NCBI GenBank assembly: GCA_019633425.1
Contig: WSUB01000060.1
Location: forward strand, 157,415-221,414
DNA: 64,000 nt
Reading direction: 5' to 3'
From: Tulasnella sp. 424
Taxonomy: Eukaryota; Basidiomycota; Agaricomycetes; Cantharellales; Tulasnellaceae
Position 1 is the first letter of the stretch, and each line of letters begins with the position of its first letter. Of this stretch, positions 11,558 to 23,495 are shown piece by piece. A model generated the notes under the pieces. That model searched no databases and was not told the DNA's origin. It saw nothing but the letters and a program-made list of their open reading frames with translations. The position numbers and the translations under genes were made by a program.

Positions 11558-13997
11558 TCATGGAGATACATCGATCAGGTCCTGAAGCTTTTTTGCGATT
11601 GGAGGGGGGAAACGGAATGCGCTGAGACGATCGTGGAACGTTGAGATAACAAGATGTAAACCAGAACCAATTGCTACGAAACGCCAACGATTACCTTCAG
11701 TCGATGACCACGTGTTGTGAGGGTAAAAGACGCTTACCAATCCTCAGCGGGCCTACCCTCTCGTTGAACTCGTCGGACTGTAACTCCGCTGCTGATTCTT
11801 CCAGAGCTTGTTTTAGAAGGAGCAATGCCTCTAGAATCTTCGGTATGTCCCGCTGGACCATGCCATAAGGATCCTCAGCAAACGACGCCGCAGTAAAATG
11901 ACAGAGTGCCTTGATCGCCCAAACGTCCACCTCCAAATTCGGCAAAATCATATCAATTTTGCGGTCTACAGTTTCCTCTCCGATATCCGTGTGTATGTGT
12001 CTCACACAATTACCCACTCCTTGAATAAGCCACCGCAATTTGGCTGGGAGATGCGCGTTGGCATCACCTAGGGCTTGAGCCCCCAAGGTTGATCCCCGTT
12101 GGATGAGAGAGGTGGGGGTCAAGGGAGAGGTACCGGTAGGTGCTGATGATGCCGGGGCGGGCGTCGAGGTGGATTGACCCAGCCGGCCAGATATTGAACG
12201 TGATAGTTGTTTTCCTTGATCGATGATCTTCGGGATATGGCTCAGTGCAGCATCAGCTGCATGCACAGAATATTCTAACCCGTCCAGAATCTTCTCCGTC
12301 GGTGAACGTTGAAGTGGTGCGTACTGGACCTTTTGCAACTTTGATGGCGTCCGTGGAGGCATGGATGCGCTGGAAGGGGGTGGAGGAAGAGGTGCGGCAC
12401 TAGCTGGTTTTGGAGCTATGGAATAGAAAATTATTAGAGCTCCAGCAAAGAAAACGAAATGGGTAGTCGTTGGTTTCCTTACGAGCTGCTGGTTTGCCTC
12501 TATTCAATATGGTTTGGTAGTCCTTGCCAAGTACGAGCAGAATGTCTCGGCAGATGCTTCCCCAGGCTCCACCGGCACCGACGCCTCGCAGTTCAGAGAA
12601 GATAGCCTTCCTTCGTGGGGCAGCCTTTGGATCCTGCGCGATACTAAATAGCTCGTGGAAAGCAAAGAACTGGAAGTATCCCGCAGACGATTGGGACTCG
12701 AGACCGCTGATGAGGCAGTCGATCGGCTTTGAAGCATGTTGTGAAATGCTCAATGGCTAAACAAAAGCATTCAAATCAGCAGACCATCATGAGCACATGC
12801 TCTGGTAAACATCACCTGTGAGGCATTGACAGAGAACAGAGTCTCCGAAACAAGCCAAAGCAATGCAGTAGCTGCATTGAGGAGCAACATATTCCAAAGT
12901 AAACCGAAGGATACAACTCGTACACGCGACCAAACGAAGTTGTGGATGAAAGGTCGGAAAACGTACAGCCAAAGCAACCCCTTGAAGAACCACCTGCTGA
13001 ATACCACGTATAGGAAAACAAAGAGGCTGGACGATATTCCGGTCCATTTCGTCACAGAAGTAGCCTCCAAGTTTATGCGGTGAATGAACATGTTTTGGAC
13101 AGTTTGATCCTAGAGGCCGAAAGGTTGAGTAAAAATGATGCGCGGCTAAAGGATAGATTGACAGGAGGCACTCACAAGGCGTAGTGACCATCGGAGGGAC
13201 CAAGTTTGAAGAATAAGTGTCCGCAACCCATAGACGAAGGCAAGCAAGACGTTGCTTCCTACTAGGAATACAAATCTCTCGTTTAAATGCCAAGGATAGA
13301 GTCTAAGGAGGAAGCCGTAAGCAATAGCGCCAAAGAGAAGACCAGCCCTTCCTACCTTGTAGACTTGAAAATGCTGATGCGTGAGTCTGGTTGTGCCAGG
13401 AATATGTAACAGGTGGCGATGGTTATGGCTGAGATTTGGTAGGCTAGTAGTGTGCGCCATGCGTGAATCTGCAACGAGAGCGCTTTTAGGTGGCTTCCTG
13501 TTGTCGGAAAGCCTTGTTTACGCGCTGTACAAGCGATACTTTTTGGTCAGCGGTAGCGGGGTGGTGTGCAAAGGTATGTAAACATACGAGCAATGTATAG
13601 CTTCTGGAGTACCAGAAGTGGCACTACTCCAAGTACAAAGCTCGCCCCCGAGCAGGTGATGGTCGTAATGCGAAAGAAATGCAGTAGCGGGTCTGGACGA
13701 ACAGTGATCAGCGGCGAGAACGCAACGCCGGGCTCAAGAAGAGAAACGCCCATACCAGACGAAGACCAAGAGCTGAGCGAGACGAGAGCCCATGTGGCAG
13801 CGAAAGAGTACAGCAAAACGCGCTGGAACCTCTGCTGGAGAACAAACTAAACACCGCGCGAGAGGTGGTAATGTTAGTCCTTAATATCAAGAACACTCGC
13901 TTCAGTCGATGCATACCTTGCAGAGGGTTTCGTATGTTGAGACAGAGACCCTTGAGGTTCCTGGAGCTGCGTACGCCGAAGCCAATGTGGAAGACAT
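11558..13997 (-). CDS. NDC1: Nucleoporin NDC1, transmembrane nuclear-pore anchor
   Basis: Integral membrane nucleoporin that anchors the pore complex, and in fungi the spindle pole body, in the nuclear envelope. The start at 13997 gives MSSTLASAYAAPG, and an intron near 13853-13912 joins it to FVLQQRFQRVLLYSF. Six hydrophobic segments follow in the N-terminal half, in exons near 13560-13850, 13150-13460 and 12780-13090 (for example LFVFLYVVFSRWFFKGLLWL). The cytosolic C-terminal half contains the conserved block ASKPIDCLISGLESQ and FHELFSIAQDP near 12640-12750. It ends with RLSAFRFPPPIAKKLQDL at 11558, the usual terminal motif of this family. A Ser/Pro-rich linker lies near 12110-12200. The last intron is about 43 bp. 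Confident family call from architecture and conserved blocks. Confidence 0.85.
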
Positions 13998-16352
13998 TGG
14001 GCCTTGTGGGGTGAGGTTTCGTGAGGTTGGCAGCGGTCGAAAAGGAGACAACACGATCAAAGTCTCACGGGGCGGCCTCCGCCCCAATCCCTTGATCATG
14101 AGTGGGTGCAACAGCTGGAGCTTTTCTCCAACGTTGCAACTCGCGAGGGCTGCACCACGCAGTCTCCGTCTCATGACATATGCTCCATTTGTTTTTGAGA
14201 CTTCATGTCTTGCAGGCGGTTCTGGAAAGGGGAACCAACCGATGTAAATCGAACAGCCCTCAGCTCGAACTAGACTCGACTTGACTATCCTGCGCTGAGG
14301 AAGAGTACGACTCGCTCCATCATCAAGTCTCGCCTGCTTGAAGCTGGGCACCGTAGCGCCACACACGGTTTTCCCCTGATTTGCTCCAATTTCTCAGGAC
14401 ACATGCGCCTACTTATGTACCTATTCTCCCTCCACCTTGCGAAATCTCTCTCTTGTTTCAAGTGCCAAGTCCTCTTGTGAGTTCGACGCGCAATGGATGA
14501 GCTTGACCTTAACCAAGCCCGGCTCGCATCTCCGTCCCTCTCGATATATTCCCTTTATCCCAGTAGCGTAAGAGCTCAAGCTCGTCCAATTTTAGTCGGA
14601 TTGAGAGCATGTAGTCTACTGCTTGGTGCATTCGAAGTTGGTTTTTTTCTTGGGGTGGCCGTCTCTCGTGCGTTCTGAAGGTCTGACCGTCACGGCCTGC
14701 TCTTGCACTTGAATTATCAACCATCTTTAGCGTTCTGCCGATTTATACCCGACGGAGGCTACCTTTCCGCATCAGCTATCTCTCCGTGTCTTCGGCTCTC
14801 GCTGGCGCATACAGGTAAAGAAGAGCGAGCTCGAACCGAGTTCGCTAAGCCAACTCGAAGGATCACACCTTTTAAAGAGGGCTTTTAACCGATCATCTGG
14901 ACAGGCGCAGAGGAATGAGAGGGTCGGTACAATGGGTGCTTGGCAGCACAATTCACCTCCTCATTAACTGACTTGTACTGGTCGAGACGGGTCATGATGC
15001 TTGGGCAGTTTGGGGCCGGGGTTGCTGACATCTCATCCTGGCGGATGATCCTGGATCGACCGCCCCCCTCCCCATTCAAGGAGGAACTGCGCCCCTGAAG
15101 AAGCTATGAGAGTAATCCCAATTTCACTGGGTCGATGTGGCTGCCTGATTCAAGGATCGAAAGTCGTCTGTATTCTGGGCGTTCTCAGATGGAGTGTTTG
15201 CACCAAGAGCATCTCATGGGTGTTGCATGTGCAATCTCAACACTGTTAGACCGATACAGCACATTCCTCCCCAGTATCACATCCAAATTGGGGTCCTGAC
15301 CTGCTCTCGTGGCTCATGCAATGACGATACCGTGCTATGCCCTGTGGAGTGTCACTATCTAACCTTGAGGGCTGTATCGTCGAGCGTGCCCTGATGTACA
15401 TGCATTGCCCTTGCGCTCTTGCAGTGAAGAGGTGTCTATTGCACGATATCGGGCCCGGTGTCTGCCATCGGATATGCCATTCTACTGTCCCCGGTTTCGA
15501 GTGAGACTCGGTACGTCGGTTGGTTCGTAGCGGTGTGTGGTCTCTATGTCGCTGTTGGCATACCTTTAGCTGGCCCCCGAACAGCTTAGACGCGTTCGAC
15601 ATCGGTCTCAGAAGTTCTAGGGAAAGCCGCATTTGCATTCGCACAGAGACGGCAAGCGTGCAGCAGGCTCGGGACGCGAATTCCAATTCACTCGTCAGGT
15701 ATTGTGTTGTCTTTGCAAATTTGGCCTTGAGAGAACTGACGCCCCCAAGTACGTGGAGACAAGCACTCTTCCAGACATCGTCATAAGCTTAGCATACTAT
15801 CTTCACACATGCAGACTCTCTGTGGACCCGCGACGTCGTTAGCTGTGGTAGTGATGGCCACGCTGGTCTTCGGGGACCTCTGGTCTAGCTATAGGGGTGC
15901 GCTCTGGTGAACAAGCGCAGGGAGGGCATGAATGGCAGATCTCGAGAAGCTCCAACGTCATGGAAATGGAACTGACGACTCGCCCAAGCTCAGGATTTGT
16001 AGCGTAAAGAAGCGGCGTTGCTGTATTTTTTACATGTTATAGCTAGTTCTGAAATAGTAGACCGCTTTGCAGATTTCTTTCCGCTCCACTCAGCCCGCTC
16101 CCACAGAGCTTGCAAACGCGTACTTCGGACCCTCAACTTTCCTTATTTTGGTCTTCCGAGGTGGCGTGGATACAGGAAAGTGGAGTGTAAAGAAATATAC
16201 AGGGTGGTCTACAAATTCAGAATCAGCTGTAAGGGGCTCCCGGATACGAGACGTAGCCGGCCTTCTGCACGTGGGTTGTTAGGATTCAGGAGGTTTGCTT
16301 GCACATTATATAGCCTTCTCTTCCTCCTGCCACCTCGACACCACAATCGGCA
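13998..16352. other. Gene-poor gap of about 2.3 kb
   Basis: No reading frame here carries a recognisable domain. A 61-codon frame at 14493-14678 starts MDELDLNQARLASPSLS and has a hydrophobic end; it could be a small gene or a first exon, but nothing supports it further. A perfect 7-bp stem with a 3-nt loop lies at 14069-14085, just upstream of NDC1. A TATATA at 16307-16312 precedes the START gene. No tRNA or other RNA gene was recognised. Confidence 0.4.
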
Positions 16353-17417
16353 ATGACGTCCTATCCAGACTTTCCGTACCAAGCTGAGAGGGATAACGCT
16401 CTTGAGTACCTGCGAAGAGAGGCAGATTCGGAAGATGGATGGACGACCTTTGGTGTGTTCTCACCACATATATCCTCGCCTGCGAAAACGCTGACAGAAC
16501 CTATTAGACAACAAGCAAGGAGTAACCTATCAGAAGAAATATATCCCAGGAGATAGCTCAGCTATTCCCATCGTTCGCGGTCGAGGGCTTGTGGAAGGTT
16601 TCACCCCCCAACAGTTCTTAGCGCTTATTACCTACACCGGTGTCAGAACCACCTGGGACGCCAGAACTGAGAAAGCCGAAGTCGTTAGGCGATTCGGGAG
16701 GTTCTTAAACGAGTTCTATGCCATTCAAAGGTAAGGATCCGCGCATTTCTAATTTGCTCCACATTGCTCAACAGCGCCACATTCAAGGGGAATAGGTTGG
16801 GTTGTCAGTCCAAGAGATATAGTCGGTTGTCAGGACACCGTCGTCAATGAAGACGGCTCACTTGAGCGAGTGCAAACATCTGTCGAGGACTCTGACAAAC
16901 CTCCAGTGTCTGGTAGAGTGAGGGCGACACTGACCCTGGCGGGATGGGTCTTGAAACCAGTCGAGCAAGGCACAGACGTGACGTATGTCGTCAAAAGTAA
17001 GCTGAATCCCTACTTCTGCTGAAGAGTCGCTGATACCCTCTCATTCTACATCTAGTCAATCCCAATGGGTCAATCCCCACGACGATCATCAACAATACTA
17101 TTATTCCGGAGATCCCTGGAGCGATATCTCGCGCTTCGGGTGTGCTTCACGACAAGGGATATCCACCATACATTTCATCCAAGATCACGTCGCTGATCAG
17201 ACGGGAGGACTTTGACTTTTCCGCAAGGACTTTCGAGTTCGACTTTCTGGGCAAGGAAGGTGATACCTTTGAAATCACTTTTGACACCAAGATATACTCT
17301 CAAGGGGTCAGCGTACAAGGAGGAGGGGATGGCATTGAAGTATCTACAGATGATAGAAAGGCGGTCGTTAAAGTAGAGAAGGAACGGGAGGTACAGCTTA
17401 GAGTCGTCCCCTTGTAA
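16353..17417 (+). CDS. START-domain lipid-transfer-like protein
   Basis: A START (StAR-related lipid-transfer) domain fills almost the whole protein of about 275 residues, so it probably binds one lipid in a hydrophobic cavity. The start at 16353 gives MTSYPDFPYQAERDNALEYL. The first intron (about 16453-16509) joins TTF to DNKQGVTYQKKYI. Domain features are IPIVRGRGLVEGFTPQQFLA, TTWDARTEKAEVVRRFG, a central GWVVSPRDIVGCQD after an intron, and the C-terminal helix region KINPNGSIPTTIINNTIIPE then GAISRASGVLHDKGYPP. A beta-rich tail, EFDFLGKEGDTFEITFD, extends beyond the usual domain end; its role is unknown. There is no transmembrane segment or signal peptide, so it is probably soluble. The ligand cannot be told from sequence. 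Confidence 0.72.
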
Positions 17418-17545
17418 AGTCGCGGAGATGTGTATGTAATCGCGGCTTCTTCCGGGCCAAACCCTCCCCTAGCGTTAAAGTTACCCTCCTGGTTCAATCT
17501 CCTCTACCCAACCCGGTCTCTTTCCCATAGACACGCTTATCAACA

Positions 17546-18627
17546 ATGTCACGACCGCTCAATGACGACGAGGTTCTCAGCGAGATGAACAAGATGGTGT
17601 GAAAGCCGAGTCTGCCGTTGGCTTTCGTTCCTGACTGAGCTCCTCCTTCGCCGATTAGATCGCCTTCATCAAACAGGAGGCACACGAGAAGGCGAGAGAA
17701 ATCAAAGTCAAGGCTGACGAGGAGTTTGCTATTGAGAAGGTCCGTCTTGGGTCGCCTCAAGCAAGTATTGTCCCCAGCTGATCGCCTTGGTGTCAACTCG
17801 TATCTCCAGGCGAGAATCGTCCGCCAGGAAACCAACGCGATAGACGCTGCTTTCGAAAAGAAGAAGAAACAGGCAGAAACCTCCCAGAAGATGTAGGGAA
17901 TGACCTCGATTGTGTCCTATGCGAACGACGCCCTAAATGACGCACTAATCATCCTTCAAGCGCCCAATCCACCCTCACCAACAAATCTCGTCTTCGCTTG
18001 TTGCAAGCTCGCGAACAACACCTGCAGGATCTTTTCTCTGAAGCTAGAGCGGGCTTGTTGAAACTGTCCGAAGACCAAGGACGTTACGCGCAGGTGTTGG
18101 AATCTTCGATTCTTGAAGTATGTTCTACTCTTACTATCTGGTAGTGTATGATTCAATAATCTTTCTCTCATGAATTTCCATAGGGCCTTCTTCGGTTTAT
18201 GGAGCCCAGCGTCACTGTGCGATGTCGTCCAAAAGACAAAGGGCTCGCCGAGAAAGCTGCCGAAGGGGCCAAGCAGCAATACACTGAAATCAGTGGTTTG
18301 AAAGCCGAGGTCTCTGTAGAAGACTCCTTGACAAACGACAGGTGAGTCCGCAGACGCGATGTACTGTAAAGCATGCTGAAGCGTTTCCGGTTCTCCCCAC
18401 ATAGTGCTGGCGGTATCAAGCTCGTAGCTGGGGGCGACCGGATCACCATGGATAATACACTTGACGAGAGACTCAGACTACTCGAAGATAGAGTGAGAGA
18501 TATTATCCAATTGTTTTCGACCATTTCAGCTTGTCTGTCTGACCAGATTGTTGTCACCAACTAGATGCTTCCCGAGATTCGGTACGAACTCTTTGGTAGG
18601 AATGAAAATCGCAAGTTCGATACGTAG
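17546..18627 (+). CDS. VMA4: V-type proton ATPase subunit E
   Basis: Peripheral-stalk subunit E of the vacuolar proton ATPase. It pairs with subunit G and ties the catalytic V1 head to the stator. The start at 17546 gives MSRPLNDDEVLSEMNKM. A long N-terminal helix follows: IAFIKQEAHEKAREIKVKAD, then EEFAIEKARIVRQETNAID and a KKKKQAE run. The middle keeps the family hallmark LTNKSRLRLLQAREQHLQDL. The globular C-terminal domain carries GLLRFMEPSVTVRCRPKD, GGIKLVAGGDRITMDNTLD and the final ERLRLLEDRMLPEIRYELFG. The protein is about 230 residues, the usual length, with five or six short introns. Nothing is odd about it. Confidence 0.93.
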
Positions 18628-18898
18628 CATTTTATACTGAGCTTGGTCGTTTATGCATATTGTACTCTGTGCATCTCTGGGTGCCTGCGTGGTGTTTGGA
18701 TTGCCCCTTTCGGTCCGAGGACCACGCGGCGTCCTTTTTGACCTAACGCGCGTCGAATAATATTTTGGCTGGGACTGCGACTGCGTTGTGCCACCACCTC
18801 ACCTCCCTCCCTTCATCCACTTGTTCTTTTTGGGCATCGACAGCGAATTCTTTCGCTAGTCCTCCATCAAGACCCCTCGCTGCCATATCTGTGCAGCC

Positions 18899-21800
18899 AT
18901 GGCTCCCATAAAGGTCGCCTCGCCAGAGATTACACATGCCAGTCTCCACAGGTCCAGGCCATTCTGGTTACACGTCTACGCCGCGCCCTTCCTCTCCCTC
19001 TATCCGCTCCTCGCATACGCGTACTTTGTTAAGTACGACGAGTGGATTCAAAGCGAGGAATGGACCTTCCTCTTTGTCGTCGGGCTGGGCTTGTGCCATG
19101 CTCTAAGCTTCCTCGTCACCCGATGGAGCACCGGCGCGAAAGCGTTTGTGACCACCAGCAGTGTACGCCATTTGCTCGTTGGCAGTCTATATTCCTACTC
19201 ACTCCGACAATCTTTCACACTTGTAGGCCAGCTCACTCGCCAATGCCGACTGTGTTAGGATCGTACCTGCCCAACATCGTGGGCAAGGAGAGATAGTCCC
19301 CCTCGATCGCAAGGAGGTGAGTTCCGTAGCGCCTCACATACAGGAGACGTTCTCAATGAAATCACAGTCTACCAGCAACTCTGTGCCGGAGTATTCCTTT
19401 AGCTATCAACGTGACACCTACGTCCTGTCTTCCAAGGATCCCGTCACGTTCGAGCGCTTGCCTTATCCATCGGACAGCCGGCCCCCACTCGGCGACTATA
19501 AAGCATCAGGCGGTATATTATCCAAGGACGTACCCCTTTTGACGGCCCTTTTCGGAAAGAACGAATTCGACATCCCCATCCCATCATTCGCGGTTCTGTT
19601 TGGAGAGCACGCCACTGCCCCTTTTTTTGTATTCCAAATTTTCTGCGTTGGTCTCTGGGTTCTAGATGAATATTGGTACTATAGCTTGTTTACTCTGTTC
19701 ATGCTGGTTGTATTTGAATGTACCGTCGTCTGGCAGGTAAGGACACGGTTTCCTTTGCAGTCGGCCGATGCACTTACAGCCTTCGTTTGCAGAGGTTGAG
19801 AACTCTTCAAGAGTTTAGGACCATGTCGGTAGCTCCCTATCCGATTCAGTGCTTGCGCGATAACAAATGGCAAACCATCCAAACCGACCATCTCCTGCCT
19901 GGTGACGTCGTATCTATCAGTGAGTTTGCATTTGTCTTGACGCAGACTCGACACTGATGCATTACTGCACGCAGCTCGCACTCAAACCGAGACCGCCATC
20001 CCCGGTGACTTGCTTCTCCTTTCTGGGACGTGTATCGTGAACGAAGCCATGCTTAGCGGTGAATCAACCCCCTTGTTGAAGGAGGCTATCGACCTGCGGG
20101 AAAACGACGAAAGGCTCGACATGGACGGTGCTCACAAGAATAACATTCTATTTGGGGGCACGAAAGCTCTCCAGGCCGGCGGTGGAGTATCAACACCCGA
20201 CGGAGGCTGCCTTGCGGTTGTCCTGCGAACTGGGTTTGGAACTTCTCAAGGTCAACTGGTCCGAACCATGATTTTCTCCACAGAACGGGTATCAGCGAAC
20301 AACACCGAGGCTTTCCTCTTTATTGGCTTCCTTTTGATCTTTGCAATTGCTGCGAGTTGGTATGTCTGGGTGAAGGGTACGTCACGTTCTTGGAATCACG
20401 AGAATTAGACATTGATGTTCATATTCGCAGGTGTCGAAAGAAACCTCAAGAAGAAGAAACTACTCCTCGACTGCATCTTAATTGTGACTAGTGTTGTACC
20501 ACCAGAATTGCCGATGGAGTTGTCCCTCGCTGTGAATGCATCCCTTGTCGCTCTTTCGAAGTTCGGTAAGTACCTCGCAAAATCTTGCGCCGCCAAGCTA
20601 CTTATCAACGTTCCAGCGATATTTTGTACCGAACCTTTCCGCATTCCGTCCGCTGGCCGGGTGGAGGTTTGCTGCTTTGACAAGACTGGTACAATCACAG
20701 CCGAGAACCTTGTCGTAGAAGGTGTCGCCGGGGTCAGGTTGGTACTTGCGGACATATTCAGCCGATTTTTGCTAACCAAGTTAATGATAGTCCATCGGAC
20801 AAGCTCAAGCTAATCAACGTGAAGGAAACCACAAGGGAAACGACTCTTTGTTTGGCGGCCGCACATGCCCTGGTTCAGTTGGACGACGGTACTATTGTCG
20901 GCGACCCGATGGAGCGCACGACGCTGGAGGCGTTGGATTGGAAGATCACGAAAGGCGGGCAAGTATCCCCTGCATCCGCCGCCGCTCCCCATCGCTCTGT
21001 CATCACCATTCGACGGAGATTCCAATTCTCTTCTGCCCTCAAACGGATGTCCACCATCTCGACGTTGCCAAATGGGAGGATTCTTATCTCGGCAAAAGGA
21101 GCTCCTGAAACAATCAAACTCATGCTCGACATTGTACCGGAAGGTTACGACGATACATTCAAGTATTTCACAAGACGAGGCAGCCGCGTTCTTGCGTTGG
21201 CCTGGAAAGAAACAGGACCTCTGAGCGCTGACAGGGTGCGTGTTGAAACACTGAGTCCGCCCTCCTTTATCTAAAAGCGACCATAGATCAACCACATGCC
21301 TAGGGACGAAGTAGAGAGCAAGCTGACGTTTGCCGGCTTCCTCGTCTTCCACTGTCCTCTGAAGCCTGATGCGGTCGCAACTCTCAAAATGCTCGCCGAC
21401 TCCTCCCACCGTGTATGTTATTGGCATTTGATCTGTAGATTTGGTCCTGTTACTGACAGGATTGCAGTGCATTATGATTACCGGAGATAACCCGCTAACT
21501 GCTGTTCATGTCGCTCGGGATGTTGAAATCGTGGACCGAGATGCCTTAATTCTGGACCTCAGAGAGGGTGCAACGAGCGAGACAGGTGCGTTGGCGATGA
21601 TACCCGTCTCACAATCTGCACTGTTGACGCAGCACTATCAGATCTCGTATGGAGAACAGTTGATGAGACCAAGATCATTCCTGTCAACCCCTCGGAGCCG
21701 ATCGATGAGAGCTTGTTCGATCAGTACGACATCTGCATGACGGGAGCGGCGCTCAAGCAATTCGAAGGGAAACCTGCATGGCAAAGTCTCGTCCAAAACA

Positions 21801-23374
21801 CCTGGGTTTATGCACGAGTATCACCGTTACAGAAGGAGTATATCCTAACCTCGTTGAAGACGTTGGGCTACACCACTCTAATGGCTGGCGATGGGACGAA
21901 CGACGTCGGGGCGTTGAAACAAGCCCACATTGGTGTTGCCTTGCTGGACGGAAGTCCAGAGGACCTTCAGAAGATTGCCGAGCATGCGAAGAACGAGCGT
22001 ATCAAGAAGGCTTATGAGGTGCAATTGAAAGTGTCTCAACGTTTCAATCAACCTCCGCCGCCGGTTCCTCCAGTCATCGCCCATTTGTATCCTGACTTGG
22101 TAGAAGCCCAAAAGAAGGCATTGGATAAGATGCAAAACGCACGGAAGAAGAACCCGATGGAAAAGGTTTGTCGATCATTTCCCGAGTCGTCGGCTCTGAC
22201 TAATAATCATTTTTATAATAGTTTGATCTTACAGCAATCACGAATGCTATGGCCGACATGGATGACGACAACGAACCCCCTAAAATCAAACTCGGCGATG
22301 CTTCTTGCGCGGCCCCCTTCACATCGAAGTTATCGAACGTATCCGCAAGTGAGTCTGATTTTGCGCAAGGATCTTAGCTACAGTGGCACTGAACGGCACT
22401 CCTCCCCAAGTTTCGAATATCATTCGCCAGGGCCGATGCACACTGGTTGCAACGATTCAGATGTACAAGATTCTCGCGTTGAACTGCCTTATCACCGCAT
22501 ATAGCTTGAGCGTCCAGTACCTGGATGGCATCAAGTTCGGTGATTATCAGGTCACTATAACCGGCATGCTCATGAGTGTCTGTTTCCTTTGCATTTCCCG
22601 CGCAAAAGTAAGAGATATCCACCGTCACGTTTCTTCGTCGTCGCTAATTCCTGTATTGGAATCAGCCGATCGAAAAACTCTCCCGAGAGCGCCCTCTGGG
22701 TAATATTTTCAACTTTTACGTCTTGCTTTCAGTCCTGCTTCAGTTCGCAGTTCACATCGTGGCGTTGGTCTATATCACCGGATTATCTGGTCAATATGAA
22801 CAGTAGGTTTTCGAACATATTGTGCTTGCTCACCGACTGATAATGCTGGCTTTGACACTAGACGCGGTGAAATCGATCTGGAAGCCAAGTTCGAGCCTAA
22901 TCTTCTCAATACTGCCATTTATCTGCTCGGTCTGTCCCAACAAGTTTCTACATTTGCCATCAACTTCCAAGGACGACCATTCCGGGAAGGGATTCGAGAG
23001 AACAAGGCGTTGTTCTGGGGCCTTGTCGGTGCTGGTTCGGTTGCGTTTTCGGGTGCCACCGATTTCGTCCCAGAGGTCAATCGTTGGTTGCAGATTGTAG
23101 AAATGCAGGATTCGGTAAGACTGGTGTGCGGTTGGGGATTCCATGATTGGATGCTAACCCTTTGTATACTTTCCAATAGTTTGCCACCCGACTGACCATT
23201 ACCATGGTTGTCGACTTTGCCGGCTGTTGGATTATTGAAGTGTTATGCAAGGCCCTGTTTGCCGAGCTCGAACCAAGACCGATGATTACCAAGGGACGAG
23301 AAAGGAGAGAAGCGCGTCGAGCAGAAGAAGAGCGGGTGGAGAGTGAGAGACAAGCTGAGAAGAAAGAGCTGTAG
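18899..23374 (+). CDS. SPF1: P5A-type ATPase, ER transmembrane-helix dislocase
   Basis: P5A ATPase (yeast Spf1, human ATP13A1) of the ER membrane. It removes mistargeted tail-anchored and signal-anchor helices. The start at 18899 gives [20 protein letters not shown] and a first hydrophobic pair ([25 protein letters not shown]). The actuator domain has [15 protein letters not shown]. The M4 signature [16 protein letters not shown] is diagnostic for P5A. The phosphorylation motif is [13 protein letters not shown] near 20675-20710; the hinge motif is [20 protein letters not shown] near 21880. Later TM segments include [21 protein letters not shown] charged coiled C-terminal tail of [17 protein letters not shown] type ends at 23374. 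It has many introns, and every expected catalytic element is present. It neighbours UBX2/FAF2, another ER quality-control gene, only 121 bp downstream on the same strand. Confidence 0.93.
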
Positions 23375-23495
23375 GGTAGTAGTAGACACTTTAGAATCCA
23401 AGTCCTGTTCCTCTGACCGCGGGAACAAGTGCCGTGTCCCGGCTTGCTTTCAGTCCAGAAAGACACCGCCCCTTCCACCAACCACATCCTCAACC

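Noticed and set aside
14493..14678. Small gene coding 61 residues (MDELDLNQARLASPSLS)
   Set aside because: No domain, no splice-supported extension and no homology I recognise; chance is likely in a 2.3-kb gap.
15246..15686. Minus-strand 146-codon frame in the gene-poor gap
   Set aside because: Composition and lack of any motif suggest a chance frame.
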